Shown here: positions 32,535 to 42,800 of the stretch, one piece after another | How the letters are laid out: every line of letters begins with the position of its first letter | How positions within the stretch are numbered: the stretch's first letter is position 1 | Source of the DNA: Halobacillus amylolyticus | GTDB taxonomy: Bacteria > Bacillota > Bacilli > Bacillales > Halobacillaceae | Direction of reading: 5' to 3' | Assembly: GCF_022921115.1 (NCBI RefSeq) | Contig: NZ_CP095075.1 | Location: 1,240,001 to 1,304,000, forward strand | Length of the DNA stretch: 64,000 nucleotides | Notes under the pieces: generated by a model | What the model saw: the letters and a program-made list of their open reading frames with translations, nothing else | Told to the model about the DNA's origin: nothing | Database searches by the model: none | Program-made: the position numbers and the translations under genes

Positions 32535-33728
32535 TTATGATGAAGATGGCTTACTTTCTCGCCTTAATGGCTGTTTTTTACGGTAGGTTAACGTCCGCCA
32601 AAGCCATTCAAGTGGACCAAAACGAAACTTGTTCAACCAAGCTTTACTTAGGAAAACCTGCGACGTGAAGACAACTAAGACAATGATAACACTTAGAGAA
32701 GGAGAAATTTGTCCATATAGACCAAATCCAACAGAATAAAAAAGGACGAAACAGACAAGTGACTGAAAGATATAATTCGTCAAAGACATGCACCCTACCC
32801 ATCTTAATGGATTGAGCATCTTCCTTCCCCTATTTGTTCTAAACATGAGAGTAAGCGATAAAACGTAAAAGATCGCTGAAGCCGTGCCTCCTACATTGTC
32901 TTGCAGAAGTTGGAACCATTCAGGATTCCCATACAAATAAGGTCCTGCTTTAAATAGTAGAAAAACAACACCACTAATCCCACACCACTTTTTGATGGAA
33001 ACTAGGTGTTGGTCTGGTTCATGAAGCCATCTCTCTCTTGCGATATACATCCCAAACAAAAACATAGGAATAAGACTGAAAGCAAGAAATGGGATTGAGC
33101 CAACATTGTTTGCATATGTCCAGTCGACAGCATTCTGCTGCCAAATATCTAGTAAACTCCCTTCCCCATAATTTCGCTTAGCCGTATTGATCGCCTCGAG
33201 ATTATAAAAACCACCCAGACGGTCTCGAATAGAATACAAGGAAAGGGTCAAAGGGATGATAAGAATCGCAAGCATGGAATAAGCCCATAGTAAAAGTGTT
33301 CTTTTGGATCTATTAAAAAAGGCAAATAACACTAAGCCAAATAATCCATAAGATAACAGAATATCACCATGCCAAATAAGAAAACTGTGAATGAGTCCAA
33401 ATCCGATTAAAATGGCCAGTCTTCTTAGAAGAACGGGACGGTAATTCAACCCTTTTTGATCTAAACGGTCTTTCATCATTTGCAGACCAAACCCGAACAT
33501 CAAAGAAAATAATGTATAAAAGCTCGCTTGAAAGAAAATGTCAATGATCGTTTGGACAGCATCGCTGGTCGGGGAAGGCCAAAAATGCCCCTCCCCTCCA
33601 TATAAAAAGTACGGAGCATTAAAGGCTGGTACATTCACCATAAATATTCCTAAGATAGCGAGACCGCGTGCTGCATCTATCCAGCTAAGCCGCTCAGCTT
33701 CCTTTAGTGGTGTTGCATTCTGTTTCAT
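32535..33728 (-). CDS. DUF418 (YeiB-like) membrane protein
   Basis: A 397-residue protein with about ten membrane helices. The N-terminus LSWIDAARGLAILGIFMVN is the hallmark of the YeiB/heparan-alpha-glucosaminide acyltransferase-like fold, and the DUF418 domain follows (NPLRWVGCMSLTNYIFQSLVC, FGPLEWLWRTLTY). A membrane acyl transfer or transport role is suspected for the family but not shown. It is divergent from gerPA; a perfect 8-bp inverted repeat lies between them. Confidence 0.87.
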   Translation of the reverse strand: MKQNATPLKEAERLSWIDAARGLAILGIFMVNVPAFNAPYFLYGGEGHFWPSPTSDAVQTIIDIFFQASFYTLFSLMFGFGLQMMKDRLDQKGLNYRPVLLRRLAILIGFGLIHSFLIWHGDILLSYGLFGLVLFAFFNRSKRTLLLWAYSMLAILIIPLTLSLYSIRDRLGGFYNLEAINTAKRNYGEGSLLDIWQQNAVDWTYANNVGSIPFLAFSLIPMFLFGMYIARERWLHEPDQHLVSIKKWCGISGVVFLLFKAGPYLYGNPEWFQLLQDNVGGTASAIFYVLSLTLMFRTNRGRKMLNPLRWVGCMSLTNYIFQSLVCFVLFYSVGFGLYGQISPSLSVIIVLVVFTSQVFLSKAWLNKFRFGPLEWLWRTLTYRKKQPLRRESKPSSS

Positions 33729-33760
33729 ACGTAACCCCCCTGATTTATTTTACTTTTTAT

Positions 33761-33781
33761 ACGTAATTTTCACAATTACGT
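33761..33781. promoter_or_regulatory. Palindrome between the DUF418 gene and gerPA
   Basis: ACGTAATT (33761-33768), 5-base spacer, AATTACGT (33774-33781): a perfect inverted repeat in the 84-bp divergent intergenic region. It could be an operator for either gene; no matching regulator is known to me. Confidence 0.45.
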
Positions 33782-33812
33782 TTCATATTTATAGATAAGG
33801 AGTTTTCCTAAT

Positions 33813-34031
33813 ATGCCTGCAAAAGTTGGAATGGTAAAAGTGCTAAACGTTTCTAACTCCAGTATCTTTAACATTGGAGACGTTTATAGCATGTCACCCG
33901 CAGCTTCTGCAAAAACGTTCGCTGGAGGCGGCTCTTTTAATACAGGAAATGGTATTCGGATTAATATCAATCGATCCTCCACTTATGTGAATGATCGAGA
34001 GCTTGTAGACCAGTCAATAATCAATTCTTAG
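33813..34031 (+). CDS. gerPA: Spore germination protein GerPA
   Basis: GerP proteins form part of the inner spore coat and let small germinants through to their receptors. GerPA here has 72 residues and the family pattern KVLNVSNSSIFNIGDVY, FAGGGSFNTGNGI; it resembles GerPF, with which it shares a common fold. First of six genes in the order PA-PB-PC-PD-PE-PF, as in B. cereus and B. subtilis. The operon should be transcribed late in the mother cell (SigK), but I could not identify a convincing SigK promoter. Confidence 0.93.
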   Translation: MPAKVGMVKVLNVSNSSIFNIGDVYSMSPAASAKTFAGGGSFNTGNGIRININRSSTYVNDRELVDQSIINS

Positions 34032-34047
34032 GAGGGAGAAGTTTGTT

Positions 34048-34272
34048 ATGAATTTGACGATTCACCAAACCATCTCAATTCGTTTTTTAAAAATTGGATC
34101 AGTGGCCAATTCATCAGTTGTACAGATTGGAAGTTCCGGTGCCATCCAGGCAAAAGCAGACCTTTATAACACAGGCGGATTCACGGAAGCTGCAGAGGTT
34201 CCCCAACCGCTTGAGGGGCAAGTAACTGTACCAGAACCTGGGCCAGCTACCCTCGTACCTCTCTCAGTATAA
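34048..34272 (+). CDS. gerPB: Spore germination protein GerPB
   Basis: 74 residues. IHQTISIRFLKIGSVANSSVVQIGSSG is the conserved GerPB start; the C-terminus is rich in Pro and Val (EGQVTVPEPGPATLVP). The ATG follows AGGAGGGAG. Second gene of the gerP operon, 16 bp behind gerPA. Confidence 0.93.
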   Translation: MNLTIHQTISIRFLKIGSVANSSVVQIGSSGAIQAKADLYNTGGFTEAAEVPQPLEGQVTVPEPGPATLVPLSV

Positions 34273-34320
34273 TAGACACATATCACGTATTTTTTCCCAT
34301 AGGATAGTAATGGGGGGTGA

Positions 34321-34860
34321 ATGCCATTGAATAACTATCAATCATGGAATGAATGGATCAACCAAGTTATGAAACGAATACAGGACCAGCAGCAGACGAT
34401 CGATCAGCTTACTCAACAAATTGAGCATTTACAATCACAAGACCACCCTAAGACTGTCATTGAAAAAATTGAATACCATTTTGATCAATTAAAAATTGAA
34501 ACCCTTGAAGGAACTTTGCAAATTGGACTTACCCCAAACGGGATGGATGCAGGCAACATTGAAGATTTATATACCCCTCAACCATCTCAAGAAAAACATG
34601 ACGCAGCATTAGAAGAGCTGACGAAAAACGGTGTCCCTCTTGATATTGATCATTATGCAGCAGAGTATGGCATCCCACTTTCCAATCAACATCGTCAGCA
34701 AATCATTGACGATATCAATAAACAGCTTCCTGAACGGTATGCTTTTTATAAAAAGCAACAACCCAATCTTGACTCGGCTTCCATAGTCGAGAAACTTCAA
34801 CAAGAAATCCGTCGTTCTGTAGCCCAATACTTTACCCAAAGAGGGGGAGACCAGGAATGA
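34321..34860 (+). CDS. gerPC: Spore germination protein GerPC
   Basis: About 179 residues, the largest and only coiled-coil member of the set: residues about 12-42 (QVMKRIQDQQQTIDQLTQQI) form a heptad pattern, followed by the conserved YHFDQLKIETLEGTLQIGLTP. The GGGGGGTGA ribosome site touches the ATG at 34321, so the TTG two codons later (34327) may be the real start. Its stop overlaps the gerPD start (ATGA). Confidence 0.92.
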   Translation: MPLNNYQSWNEWINQVMKRIQDQQQTIDQLTQQIEHLQSQDHPKTVIEKIEYHFDQLKIETLEGTLQIGLTPNGMDAGNIEDLYTPQPSQEKHDAALEELTKNGVPLDIDHYAAEYGIPLSNQHRQQIIDDINKQLPERYAFYKKQQPNLDSASIVEKLQQEIRRSVAQYFTQRGGDQE

Positions 34861-35051
34861 ATTACACCGTCCATAACTATGGATTAGACATAGGTAACAT
34901 TGACGTGTCAAGCGTAGCGTCTTCATCTGTTTTTCTCATTGGTGATAGTGAAACAATTAGGCTTTATTCTTATTATGATACACCACCTGAATCGTTAATT
35001 ATTGGTCCATTTGTCCCGATTGAACAAGAAGAGGGTTTTACTGATGAATAA
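34857..35051 (+). CDS. gerPD: Spore germination protein GerPD
   Basis: 64 residues: YTVHNYGLDIGNIDVSSVASSSVFLIGDSE is typical, with an acidic tail (EQEEGFTDE). It overlaps gerPC by 4 bp and gerPE by 8 bp, showing translational coupling in the operon. Confidence 0.92.
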   Translation: MNYTVHNYGLDIGNIDVSSVASSSVFLIGDSETIRLYSYYDTPPESLIIGPFVPIEQEEGFTDE

Positions 35052-35415
35052 GCGGACTGTAGTAACCGAATCCGTTCATGTAAACTCCTTCACCATCAGT
35101 TCAGGATTTTTGATTGGCGACTTAGAAAGATTAACCCCAACTTCAAGAGTGATTGCCATTCAAAGAGAAAACCCTGAAGTTATAGAGGAGAATGCCGATT
35201 TTAACTCCTATCCTATTTTCCAACGGGAATTACCTCCTCTGTTGCCTCCTCTATCTCTTCCATCCGTATTCCATCATCATCGTAACGAAATTTGTGTAGA
35301 TTCCGTCACTTCTTTCGGAGCTTCAACAGCCTCGACGATTCAAATAGGCGGAATCAGTTATATCGATGCACACTCTCGTGTAAAACACATTCGAGTATTA
35401 AGTGACGAACAGTAG
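35044..35415 (+). CDS. gerPE: Spore germination protein GerPE
   Basis: 123 residues, starting MNKRTVVTESVHVNSFTISS and including the IGDLERLTP and SASTIQIGG-type repeats (TASTIQIGGISYIDAHSRVKHI). The middle has a Pro/Leu-rich loop (LPPLLPPLSLPS). The ATG at 35044 overlaps the gerPD end; a longer frame from 35002 only reads gerPD out of frame. Confidence 0.92.
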   Translation: MNKRTVVTESVHVNSFTISSGFLIGDLERLTPTSRVIAIQRENPEVIEENADFNSYPIFQRELPPLLPPLSLPSVFHHHRNEICVDSVTSFGASTASTIQIGGISYIDAHSRVKHIRVLSDEQ

Positions 35416-35465
35416 CACTGATGCATGCATACTTTGTAGGAATAGCTCGGGAAGGAGGGCTTTAT

Positions 35466-35684
35466 ATGCCAGCCATTGTAGGTCCCATTCGCATCAATAG
35501 TGTTGGTGGTGGGGTAGTAAACTTTGGAGATGCCTTTTATCTCGCCCCCAAAAGCACGAGCAAAACAAATGCTGGATCAGGAGCATTAAATACGGGTGAT
35601 TTTATCTGCACCAATAATGGAATCAGCTCAACAAACCCTTTTGACCCTGATGTGAACGATCAAAATGTAACCGCGAACGCCTAA
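35466..35684 (+). CDS. gerPF: Spore germination protein GerPF
   Basis: 72 residues with the very conserved PAIVGPIRINSVGGGVVNFGD and STSKTNAGSGALNTGDFICT, ending in DPDVNDQNVTANA. The ATG at 35466 follows GGAAGGAGGG. Last gene of the gerP operon. Confidence 0.94.
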   Translation: MPAIVGPIRINSVGGGVVNFGDAFYLAPKSTSKTNAGSGALNTGDFICTNNGISSTNPFDPDVNDQNVTANA

Positions 35685-35790
35685 GAAAGACGCAAAAAAG
35701 TCCTGGCCGCATTAAAAAAGATTCAGGACTATTCCAGTGCCGCTGCCACCACATTGTGGGGCATAAATGGAAACAGTGCACTAGACATAA

Positions 35791-35825
35791 AAAGAAGGTA
35801 TGGGCCAACCATACCTTCTTTTTAG
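35791..35825. terminator. Bidirectional terminator between gerPF and yisB
   Basis: A perfect 12-bp stem (35792-35803 with 35809-35820), 5-base loop, T5 on the plus side and A-rich on the other. Confidence 0.88.
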
Positions 35826-35860
35826 TGTCACTCCCAAGATAAGATCTAACGAGGACTTGC

Positions 35861-36154
35861 TTATTGATTTTTTCTTCGATTGGATTTCCGAGTGGTTATT
35901 TTCTTTTCAGGATCCTGTTTCTTTACCCAACGTATATACTTTGCCATGTCAGGGTGATCGGCTAGTCTCTCCAATGTATGATAAAAGCCGGCTAGCTCTT
36001 CGTTTGTAAATAAGGCGTGAATTTGACGGTGACAGGCACTGCAAAGCATGGCTGTCGCCCCAGCCACGCCCCCATATTGCTTAGGAATTAAATGATGCTC
36101 CGTTGTCCTAACCGATGCTCTTGAACAAAGATCACACGTTTCTTCCACGTTCAT
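35861..36154 (-). CDS. yisB: HNH-type endonuclease domain protein, YisB-like
   Basis: A 97-residue protein with two zinc-binding CxxC pairs (TCDLCSRA and CSACHRQIH) around the HNH core TTEHHLIPKQYGG, then a C-terminal helix and a basic tail (KKITTRKSNRRKNQ). Such small HNH proteins probably nick or cut DNA, but no substrate is known. The ATG at 36154 lies within the end of addA (overlap 23 bp) after GGAGGTTG, so it is coupled to addA. In B. subtilis sbcD and sbcC lie between addA and yisB; here they are absent. Confidence 0.85.
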   Translation of the reverse strand: MNVEETCDLCSRASVRTTEHHLIPKQYGGVAGATAMLCSACHRQIHALFTNEELAGFYHTLERLADHPDMAKYIRWVKKQDPEKKITTRKSNRRKNQ

Positions 36155-39100
36155 CAACCTCCACAAGCAGAGATCCATTAAAGAAGTAGAGGCAGCTCCT
36201 CACAACAGGCTGCTTCCAGATTTTTTCAAGCGCTGTTTTATACAACTGAAGTTGTGTTTGATACCTTTCCTTCAGTTGCTCAGGTGCTTCTTCATGTGCC
36301 TTAGTAATGGCATCACTCTTATAATCTAGAATCAGCCAGCCCTCTTTATATGGAATCATCGCATCAATAACTCCTTGGATAAACACCTTCTCTTCCGTCG
36401 GTTCCTGCCAATCCTTATACACTTCATGAGCTGGCAGCGTCATACTGAAGGGAACTTCCCGCTCCACATATTTGGCCTCTTGAGCCAGCTTGCCGATCGG
36501 TGTTTGAAAGAAGTTGGCAATGGCCTCAGCATCGATGACATCGGCTTCCTCTCTCCTCAGTAACTCTCTCATAACAAGTTGCTCGACAAATTCGATAACA
36601 TCTTCAACTGTATGATCTTTTTGTAACGGAATATGCTGCATGACCGTATGCATGGCACTCCCCTTCTCCCCTGCTGTTAAACTTTGGTCTTCTTGCATAA
36701 ACCGCGGTCTTTTTACAATAGGGGAGCGATGAGGGGTGAGAAGCTGGTCACTTGAATACTCATCCTTGATTTCACGCTGCCGTTTAATCTCCGTCACAGA
36801 CTGTTTAGCTCTGGACGTGGCGGCCTTCTTGTGCGGGTATTGATAATTCAATCTTGCTGTGATGAACTCATGATCTGTTTCTGTTGGTACAGGGGTCCAG
36901 TCTGATATGTGCTCATACACTTGTTCATCCCGCTGCTTCTCAAGCTCACTGAGCTCAGCATAATCCTTTTTATGCTTAAGCATCACTTGCCATTGGGAGG
37001 CATCCTTTTCAATCGCTTCCGCCGTTTTAACCATCATATGTTCTGCTCTCAGTGATTCGGTATCTTGATGGCGGATCAATGCAGCCCCTACCCAGTCAAG
37101 GTAGGACTTTGCATCAAGGCGGTCATGCGGAGGCAATACCCAATCTTTTCTTTCAATAAAGGTCTCCCACTTTTGCTGTTTTTTCTCAAAAGAGGCCACG
37201 TTTCCAATCATGAGCAGTTTTTCCTTCGCCCTTGTTAACGCTACATATAACACCCGCATTTCCTCAGCTAATAGTTCCCTGAGCTTAATCCGCTTCAAGG
37301 CATGGTAGGCGAGCGTTGGATACATCAGACGCTTTTCTGGATTAATATAACGTGACCCAAAACCATAGTCTTTGTGAAGTAAATAACGATTATTTAAATC
37401 CATCATATTGAATTGCTTATCCATTGCTCCTAAGATAACAACAGGGAATTCAAGGCCCTTACTTTTGTGAATCGTCATGATCCTGACAACATCCTCTTGC
37501 TCACCAAGAGCCCGAGCAGCCCCAAGATCATCTCCTCGCTCTTCCATCCTTTCAATGAACCGCAAGAAGCGGAATAGTCCACGGAATGAGGTAGATTCAT
37601 ACGATTTTGCCCGGTCATACAATGCTCGGAGGTTGGCCTGGCGCTGTCTTCCGCCTGGCATCCCGCCTACGAAATCATAGTAGCCGGTCTCACGGAAGAT
37701 CTCCCAAATTAAATCAGCTAACGCGCCTTGACGGGCACGCTCTCTAAAACTGCCCAACTGCTGTAAAAAATGCTGTACTTTCCGACGGGTCTCCGGCTGA
37801 TCATGATAGGCACGGATTGATTCATAGTAGCTTACCTTTTGGTTTTCCAGGCGAAGCTGCATTAATTCATCCTCATCGAGTCCAACAATAGGTGATTTAA
37901 GCACAGAAGCCAGCGGAATATCCTGCATCGGATTATCGATCACCTTTAACAGGTTGAGCATGACTTTTACTTCAATGGCTTCAAAATACCCCGTTGATAG
38001 TTCGGCATACACAGGGATCCCCTGCTTCTTCAGTTCATCAACGATCGTAGGAGCCCACGTCATGGACCTCATCAAAATAACGATATCTCGATATTGCACA
38101 GGCCGCTTCATACTGGTGGTTTTATCCACAACCATCAGCGGAGTCTCTTTCCCATGTCCAAGCCATTTTCGAATATTTTCGCCGTAAGCTCTCGCCTCAA
38201 TTTGAGCTTTTTCCAGATCTTCATAGCCTTCTTCGTTCTCAGCATCTTCGTCTTTCGTTTCACGGTCGATAATTAACAGTTCGGCCTTGGCATCATCACT
38301 CGTCCATTCATCATAAATCGTATTACTATAAATAAGTTCTGCTTCTGGCTCATACTCCATTTCACCAACGTCTTCATCTAATAATTGCCGGAAGATATAG
38401 TTCGTTGCATCAAGCACCTGCTTCCGGCTTCTGAAGTTACGGGCAAGATCAATTCGCTCGCCCGCGTCAGGACTCTCGCCGTAGCTTTTATATTTTGTTA
38501 AAAATAGTGAAGGTTCGGCGTGTCTAAATCGATAAATGCTTTGCTTCACATCACCAACCATGAATAATTGACCAGCATTCTGACCATCTGTTAACAGACG
38601 AAGCAATGTTTCTTGAACAAGGTTGGTATCCTGGTATTCGTCAATTAACACCTCGGTAAACTGATCATGAAAGCTTCTTGCTACAGAAGAAGGCACAGGG
38701 TTTTCTTTTGTGGACGACTCATCTAACAAAATTTGCAAACAGTAATGCTCTAGATCTGAGAAATCTACCAGCGCTTTTTCTTTTTTCAAGAGGCGGTAGC
38801 GTTCGTGAAAATCTTTAATGACGACAGCTAGCTGTTCCATGACGGGATGCAGCTCATGCATGTCTTTCAAGTAGCTGTCGAGCGTACGCTGGAACCACTC
38901 GTCCTTCATATCATTCCAGCGTTTCTTATACCCGCTTCTGATGTCTTTAGCCCGTTCTTTCTTCGCTTCATCACATTCCATCTTCTTGCGAGAGAGTGTG
39001 GCAAACTTGCTTGTACTGATATAGTTTTGCAGTTCATTCCAAGAAACAGCATGAGCTCCTTTGGCCTGTTGAATCATTTCAAGATCCTGGACGGCGGTTT

Positions 39101-39851
39101 CTCCGTAGCTTGACGGTCCATCAGGTTCGCGAGTGAGTTCGAGCATTTGATAAGCCTCCGCCTCAATCGCGTGGAGCTGGCTCGTCACATCCCTCTTTAA
39201 ATGTGACAACCAAACCAACTCATCCTCGTTCTCGACCTGATCCACCTTATACATGTCGACCATCTCATCAAGCCATTGCTCAGGCCACGGATTTTGCATC
39301 GCAAATGTGTATAAATTGAGTACTAGTTTTTCAACATCTACATCACTGCGGTCACTTGAGAAGCGATCAACAACATCAAAAAAACGCTCGCGTTCTTCTC
39401 CCTCTTTGCCATACCAATCTTCAAATAAATCCTCGAGCACCTCCTGCCTGATTAAATCTGCTTCAATATCATCGGCAATCCGAAAGCCAGGATCGAGATC
39501 AAGCAAATAGGCATTCCTTCTTACAACTTCCATACAAAAGGAGTGTAATGTTGAGATGGAAGCATTTTGCACCAGGGAAAGCTGCTTTTTCAAATGTTGT
39601 GAGCCTGGATTCTCTTCAAGTGCCTGACTTAATGCCTGGCCGACACGGTTCCTCATTTCCTGTGCAGCGGCATTGGTAAATGTAACAACGAGCAGAGAAT
39701 CAATGTTCACAGGGGACGTTTTGTGGAGCAGCTTCTGAATAATCCTCTCCACTAAGACGGCTGTCTTTCCCGATCCTGCGGCAGCTGCTACGAGGACATT
39801 GGTTCCTTCTGTATAGATCGCACGTTCTTGTTCTTTAGTCCAGCTTACCAA
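36132..39851 (-). CDS. addA: AddA helicase-nuclease subunit
   Basis: AddAB opens double-strand breaks and resects them up to Chi for RecA loading. AddA, about 1239 residues, is a UvrD-type helicase with a C-terminal RecB-like nuclease: Walker A VAAAAGSGKTAVLVERI, FTNAAAQEMRNR, DEYQDTNLVQ, VGDVKQSIYRFRHAEP, MTIHKSKGLEFPVV, ALTRAKEKL, and nuclease motif WLILDYKSD near the end. The start is most probably TTG at 39851 (MVSWTKEQERA), 6 bases after GGGAGAGGAG; it overlaps addB by 17 bp. Codes with yisB and addB in one operon. Confidence 0.97.
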   Translation of the reverse strand: MVSWTKEQERAIYTEGTNVLVAAAAGSGKTAVLVERIIQKLLHKTSPVNIDSLLVVTFTNAAAQEMRNRVGQALSQALEENPGSQHLKKQLSLVQNASISTLHSFCMEVVRRNAYLLDLDPGFRIADDIEADLIRQEVLEDLFEDWYGKEGEERERFFDVVDRFSSDRSDVDVEKLVLNLYTFAMQNPWPEQWLDEMVDMYKVDQVENEDELVWLSHLKRDVTSQLHAIEAEAYQMLELTREPDGPSSYGETAVQDLEMIQQAKGAHAVSWNELQNYISTSKFATLSRKKMECDEAKKERAKDIRSGYKKRWNDMKDEWFQRTLDSYLKDMHELHPVMEQLAVVIKDFHERYRLLKKEKALVDFSDLEHYCLQILLDESSTKENPVPSSVARSFHDQFTEVLIDEYQDTNLVQETLLRLLTDGQNAGQLFMVGDVKQSIYRFRHAEPSLFLTKYKSYGESPDAGERIDLARNFRSRKQVLDATNYIFRQLLDEDVGEMEYEPEAELIYSNTIYDEWTSDDAKAELLIIDRETKDEDAENEEGYEDLEKAQIEARAYGENIRKWLGHGKETPLMVVDKTTSMKRPVQYRDIVILMRSMTWAPTIVDELKKQGIPVYAELSTGYFEAIEVKVMLNLLKVIDNPMQDIPLASVLKSPIVGLDEDELMQLRLENQKVSYYESIRAYHDQPETRRKVQHFLQQLGSFRERARQGALADLIWEIFRETGYYDFVGGMPGGRQRQANLRALYDRAKSYESTSFRGLFRFLRFIERMEERGDDLGAARALGEQEDVVRIMTIHKSKGLEFPVVILGAMDKQFNMMDLNNRYLLHKDYGFGSRYINPEKRLMYPTLAYHALKRIKLRELLAEEMRVLYVALTRAKEKLLMIGNVASFEKKQQKWETFIERKDWVLPPHDRLDAKSYLDWVGAALIRHQDTESLRAEHMMVKTAEAIEKDASQWQVMLKHKKDYAELSELEKQRDEQVYEHISDWTPVPTETDHEFITARLNYQYPHKKAATSRAKQSVTEIKRQREIKDEYSSDQLLTPHRSPIVKRPRFMQEDQSLTAGEKGSAMHTVMQHIPLQKDHTVEDVIEFVEQLVMRELLRREEADVIDAEAIANFFQTPIGKLAQEAKYVEREVPFSMTLPAHEVYKDWQEPTEEKVFIQGVIDAMIPYKEGWLILDYKSDAITKAHEEAPEQLKERYQTQLQLYKTALEKIWKQPVVRSCLYFFNGSLLVEVDERGRNV

Positions 39852-42800
39852 ATCGATTCTCCTCTCCCATCGCAATTTGTTGAATCACTTCTTCTTCCTT
39901 CCATTCCTTAAGCTTACGGTATTCGTTATCCTCAAGGGATGGATCGAATTGACATACGGAGCGGAATGGACAATAATCACAAGCCCTATGCTGACCTTTT
40001 TGATAAGGGTTGAGGTCAACCTCTCCCTCTGTCACCCGTTGGCCCGCTTCTGTCATCACCTGGCGGATATAACTTCTTAGGTCGTTAAACTTATCAGCTT
40101 CCACCGTTTTTGAACCTTTATAAAAGCCGCCGTTTGCTTTAAGCCCGGCCGGAATAATTTGGCTTCTGCCTTTTTCAAGACCCGTGTCCATCATCTGGAC
40201 AAGCTGCTCATTCTCAAGCAAAAGACCCTTCATTTTAAATTTCTTAAGGATCTCTTCTTCTATTTGATCATCTGCAAGCATTTGCTTTCCGGACACCATC
40301 GGATTGTGGACATGGAAATACAGCACTCCCGCCGGTATTGCCGGCGCCCCCAGCCAATGCTCAGCGTTTGTTAGAACAACGTCCAAATAGGCGAGCATTT
40401 GTAAAGCAAGGCCATAATATACGTCAGTCAAGTCCAGCCCTTTTTCACTAGATTTATAGTCAATGATTCGCAAGTAGAGTTCTTGTTCACTTAAAGCACG
40501 ATCGACCCTGTCAATGCGTCCTCTTAACATCAGTTCATGTCCGTTCGGAAGCGCAAGCGATAAAGGCGGCAGCTTTGCATCCGGACCCGTGCCAAATCCA
40601 AGTTCGAGACCAACTGGCGAGAACCGACTCTTCCGGGCTTGCTCACTTAACATAAAGGCCGCACGCGCTACAACTCCCTCAAGCTTGTGCTTAATGTAGT
40701 GATGGCGGTTTGAACTGTGTAGGATTTGGTTTTGCAAAATAGGTGCAAGCTTGGTGATCACTCTTTCGGCATAATGAGTCGTTTCACTTTTACCCAGCTC
40801 GGCAAAATCCCGGCCTTCCTGCTGTACCCATTCTGTGATTTGTTTTAATGCCTCATGGAAAAGCTGCCCGATATCTGGTGCATCAAGCTTGTATGTTTTA
40901 CGTTCCTGCAAATTCAAGCTATGTTGTGAAAAGTATTGGTAGGAACAGCGATGATAGGTTTCAAGCCGTGACACACTTGTCTTAAGCGGGCCGTCAAACA
41001 TACGTTTTTTTGTATCTTGGGCAAAATTGACGGGCTGATTTTTATAAAACAAACTGTGTAAAATTCGATTAGTCAATCCATTATTTTCCTCATCTTCCAT
41101 ATACCAATTGAGCACATTCCACCAAACAGGCTGAATCGGATATCCTCGTAAATAACGTGAAAGCTGTGAGGTTAAAGCCGATCTCGTTTTGACAGGGGTG
41201 GTGATAAACCGTGTCGCATCCTCAATATCATCAGGATCCTGGAGAAGGAAATGGCCTTGCACAGATGGAAATAATTCGTCGACCCGCTGGATAATTTGTG
41301 AGGGAACTTTCGATTTACCCTCCTCATTACTTAATGGGTAACTGATCCATACTTGATCCGACGCCATTGTCAACGCTAAATACATGTAGAAACGATCATC
41401 AAGCAGCTGTCGATTGGTACCATCAGCTAGCTTGAGTCCACTCTCGGCAAGAAGGGAACGCTCTCGTTCGGACATCATGCCATCCCCTGTTGGTTTCAGC
41501 GGCCATACACCGTCTGTCACACCTAATAAAAAAGAAGCTTTGATGCCAGTGATACGGGAACGGTCAACATTGCCTACGATTACATGATCCATACTTGGGG
41601 GGACGTGTGCGAAGGTAAGTGACTCTAGTCCGCTTTCTAACGTGCTTCTAAAGACTTGCAGTGAAATCCCTTCATCTCCAGCCATCTCAACCATTTCGTC
41701 TAACAGTTGAAGCACTGCATCCCATACTTGCTCTTGCTCGCGCGCATGCTCTATTTCTCCTTTTGCATCGTAATAATCACGCCATGTTTCCAATTGGCTG
41801 GGGATGTTCATTGAGTCCAACCAAATGTAGACAGCTCGGGCTCTTTCCTCAATCGTGTCTGCCTCTCGAATGGATCGGTCAAAAGGTTCAAGGACACGCG
41901 CCACCTGCTCACGATAAGCATTGATGCGCTCTTGCTTTTGTTTTTCATCATCCGTTTGTGAAGCCTGGTCAAATCCTCTAAACCGTTGGTACACCCATTG
42001 GTCTTTACTAAACCAGCGTTCACGCCGTCGTATCCCATACTCAAGCACATAGTTCTCAAGCTCATCAATCGCATCTGCTGTTAAAGGATGCTTGGAATCC
42101 TTTACTGGAATAAGTCCAGTTTTAAGTAAGCGGAACACAGCATCGTAACGAAAGTTTCCCTCTACAACATCTAGTCCAGAGCGAACTAACTCCACCACTG
42201 GATGGTTCAACATCGTCCTTTTTTCATCGATAAAAACTGGGATTCCATAGTCTTCAAACAACGTTTCAATTAAACTATGATAGACCGCAGGTTCGCGCAT
42301 GAGTACAGCCATATCCTTGTAGCGATAGCCATCTTCCCTAATCAGGCGCAAAATTTCTTGGGCAACACCTTCAACCTCTGCCCGTGGATGTGCAGCTTCG
42401 GCAATCCGGATGGGGGCTTCCCCTTCATACACGGGAGCGGGGCGCTCATCAAAATATCGTTCAAGATGCAGCAAAGCAGGACGTCCCTGCAAACGTCCCT
42501 GCTTATGATCAAGCTCGACAACACACTCTACTTCTACCCCTGCTTGTTCAGCCAGCTGCTTTAATGTAAAGTATGTTTCTTGCGTTTCATGAAACAAATC
42601 TAATTCTTCGTTTCCATCGTGTTCAGGTGTTTCCATCGTCAACGTAACAAATACACGATTTGCCTTTTTAAGCAATGCTTCAATAACCGTATATTCTTGT
42701 GGTGTAAAACTATGGAACCCATCTAAATAGACATCCGCCCCTTCAAGAAACCGGGCTTCGGGAATTTTATCAGCAAGAAGCTGAAGCTGATCCTCGCTAT

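Noticed and set aside
33729..33812. SigK promoter of the gerP operon
   Set aside because: A CATATTTAT resembling the SigK -10 is present but no -35 at the right distance; not listed.
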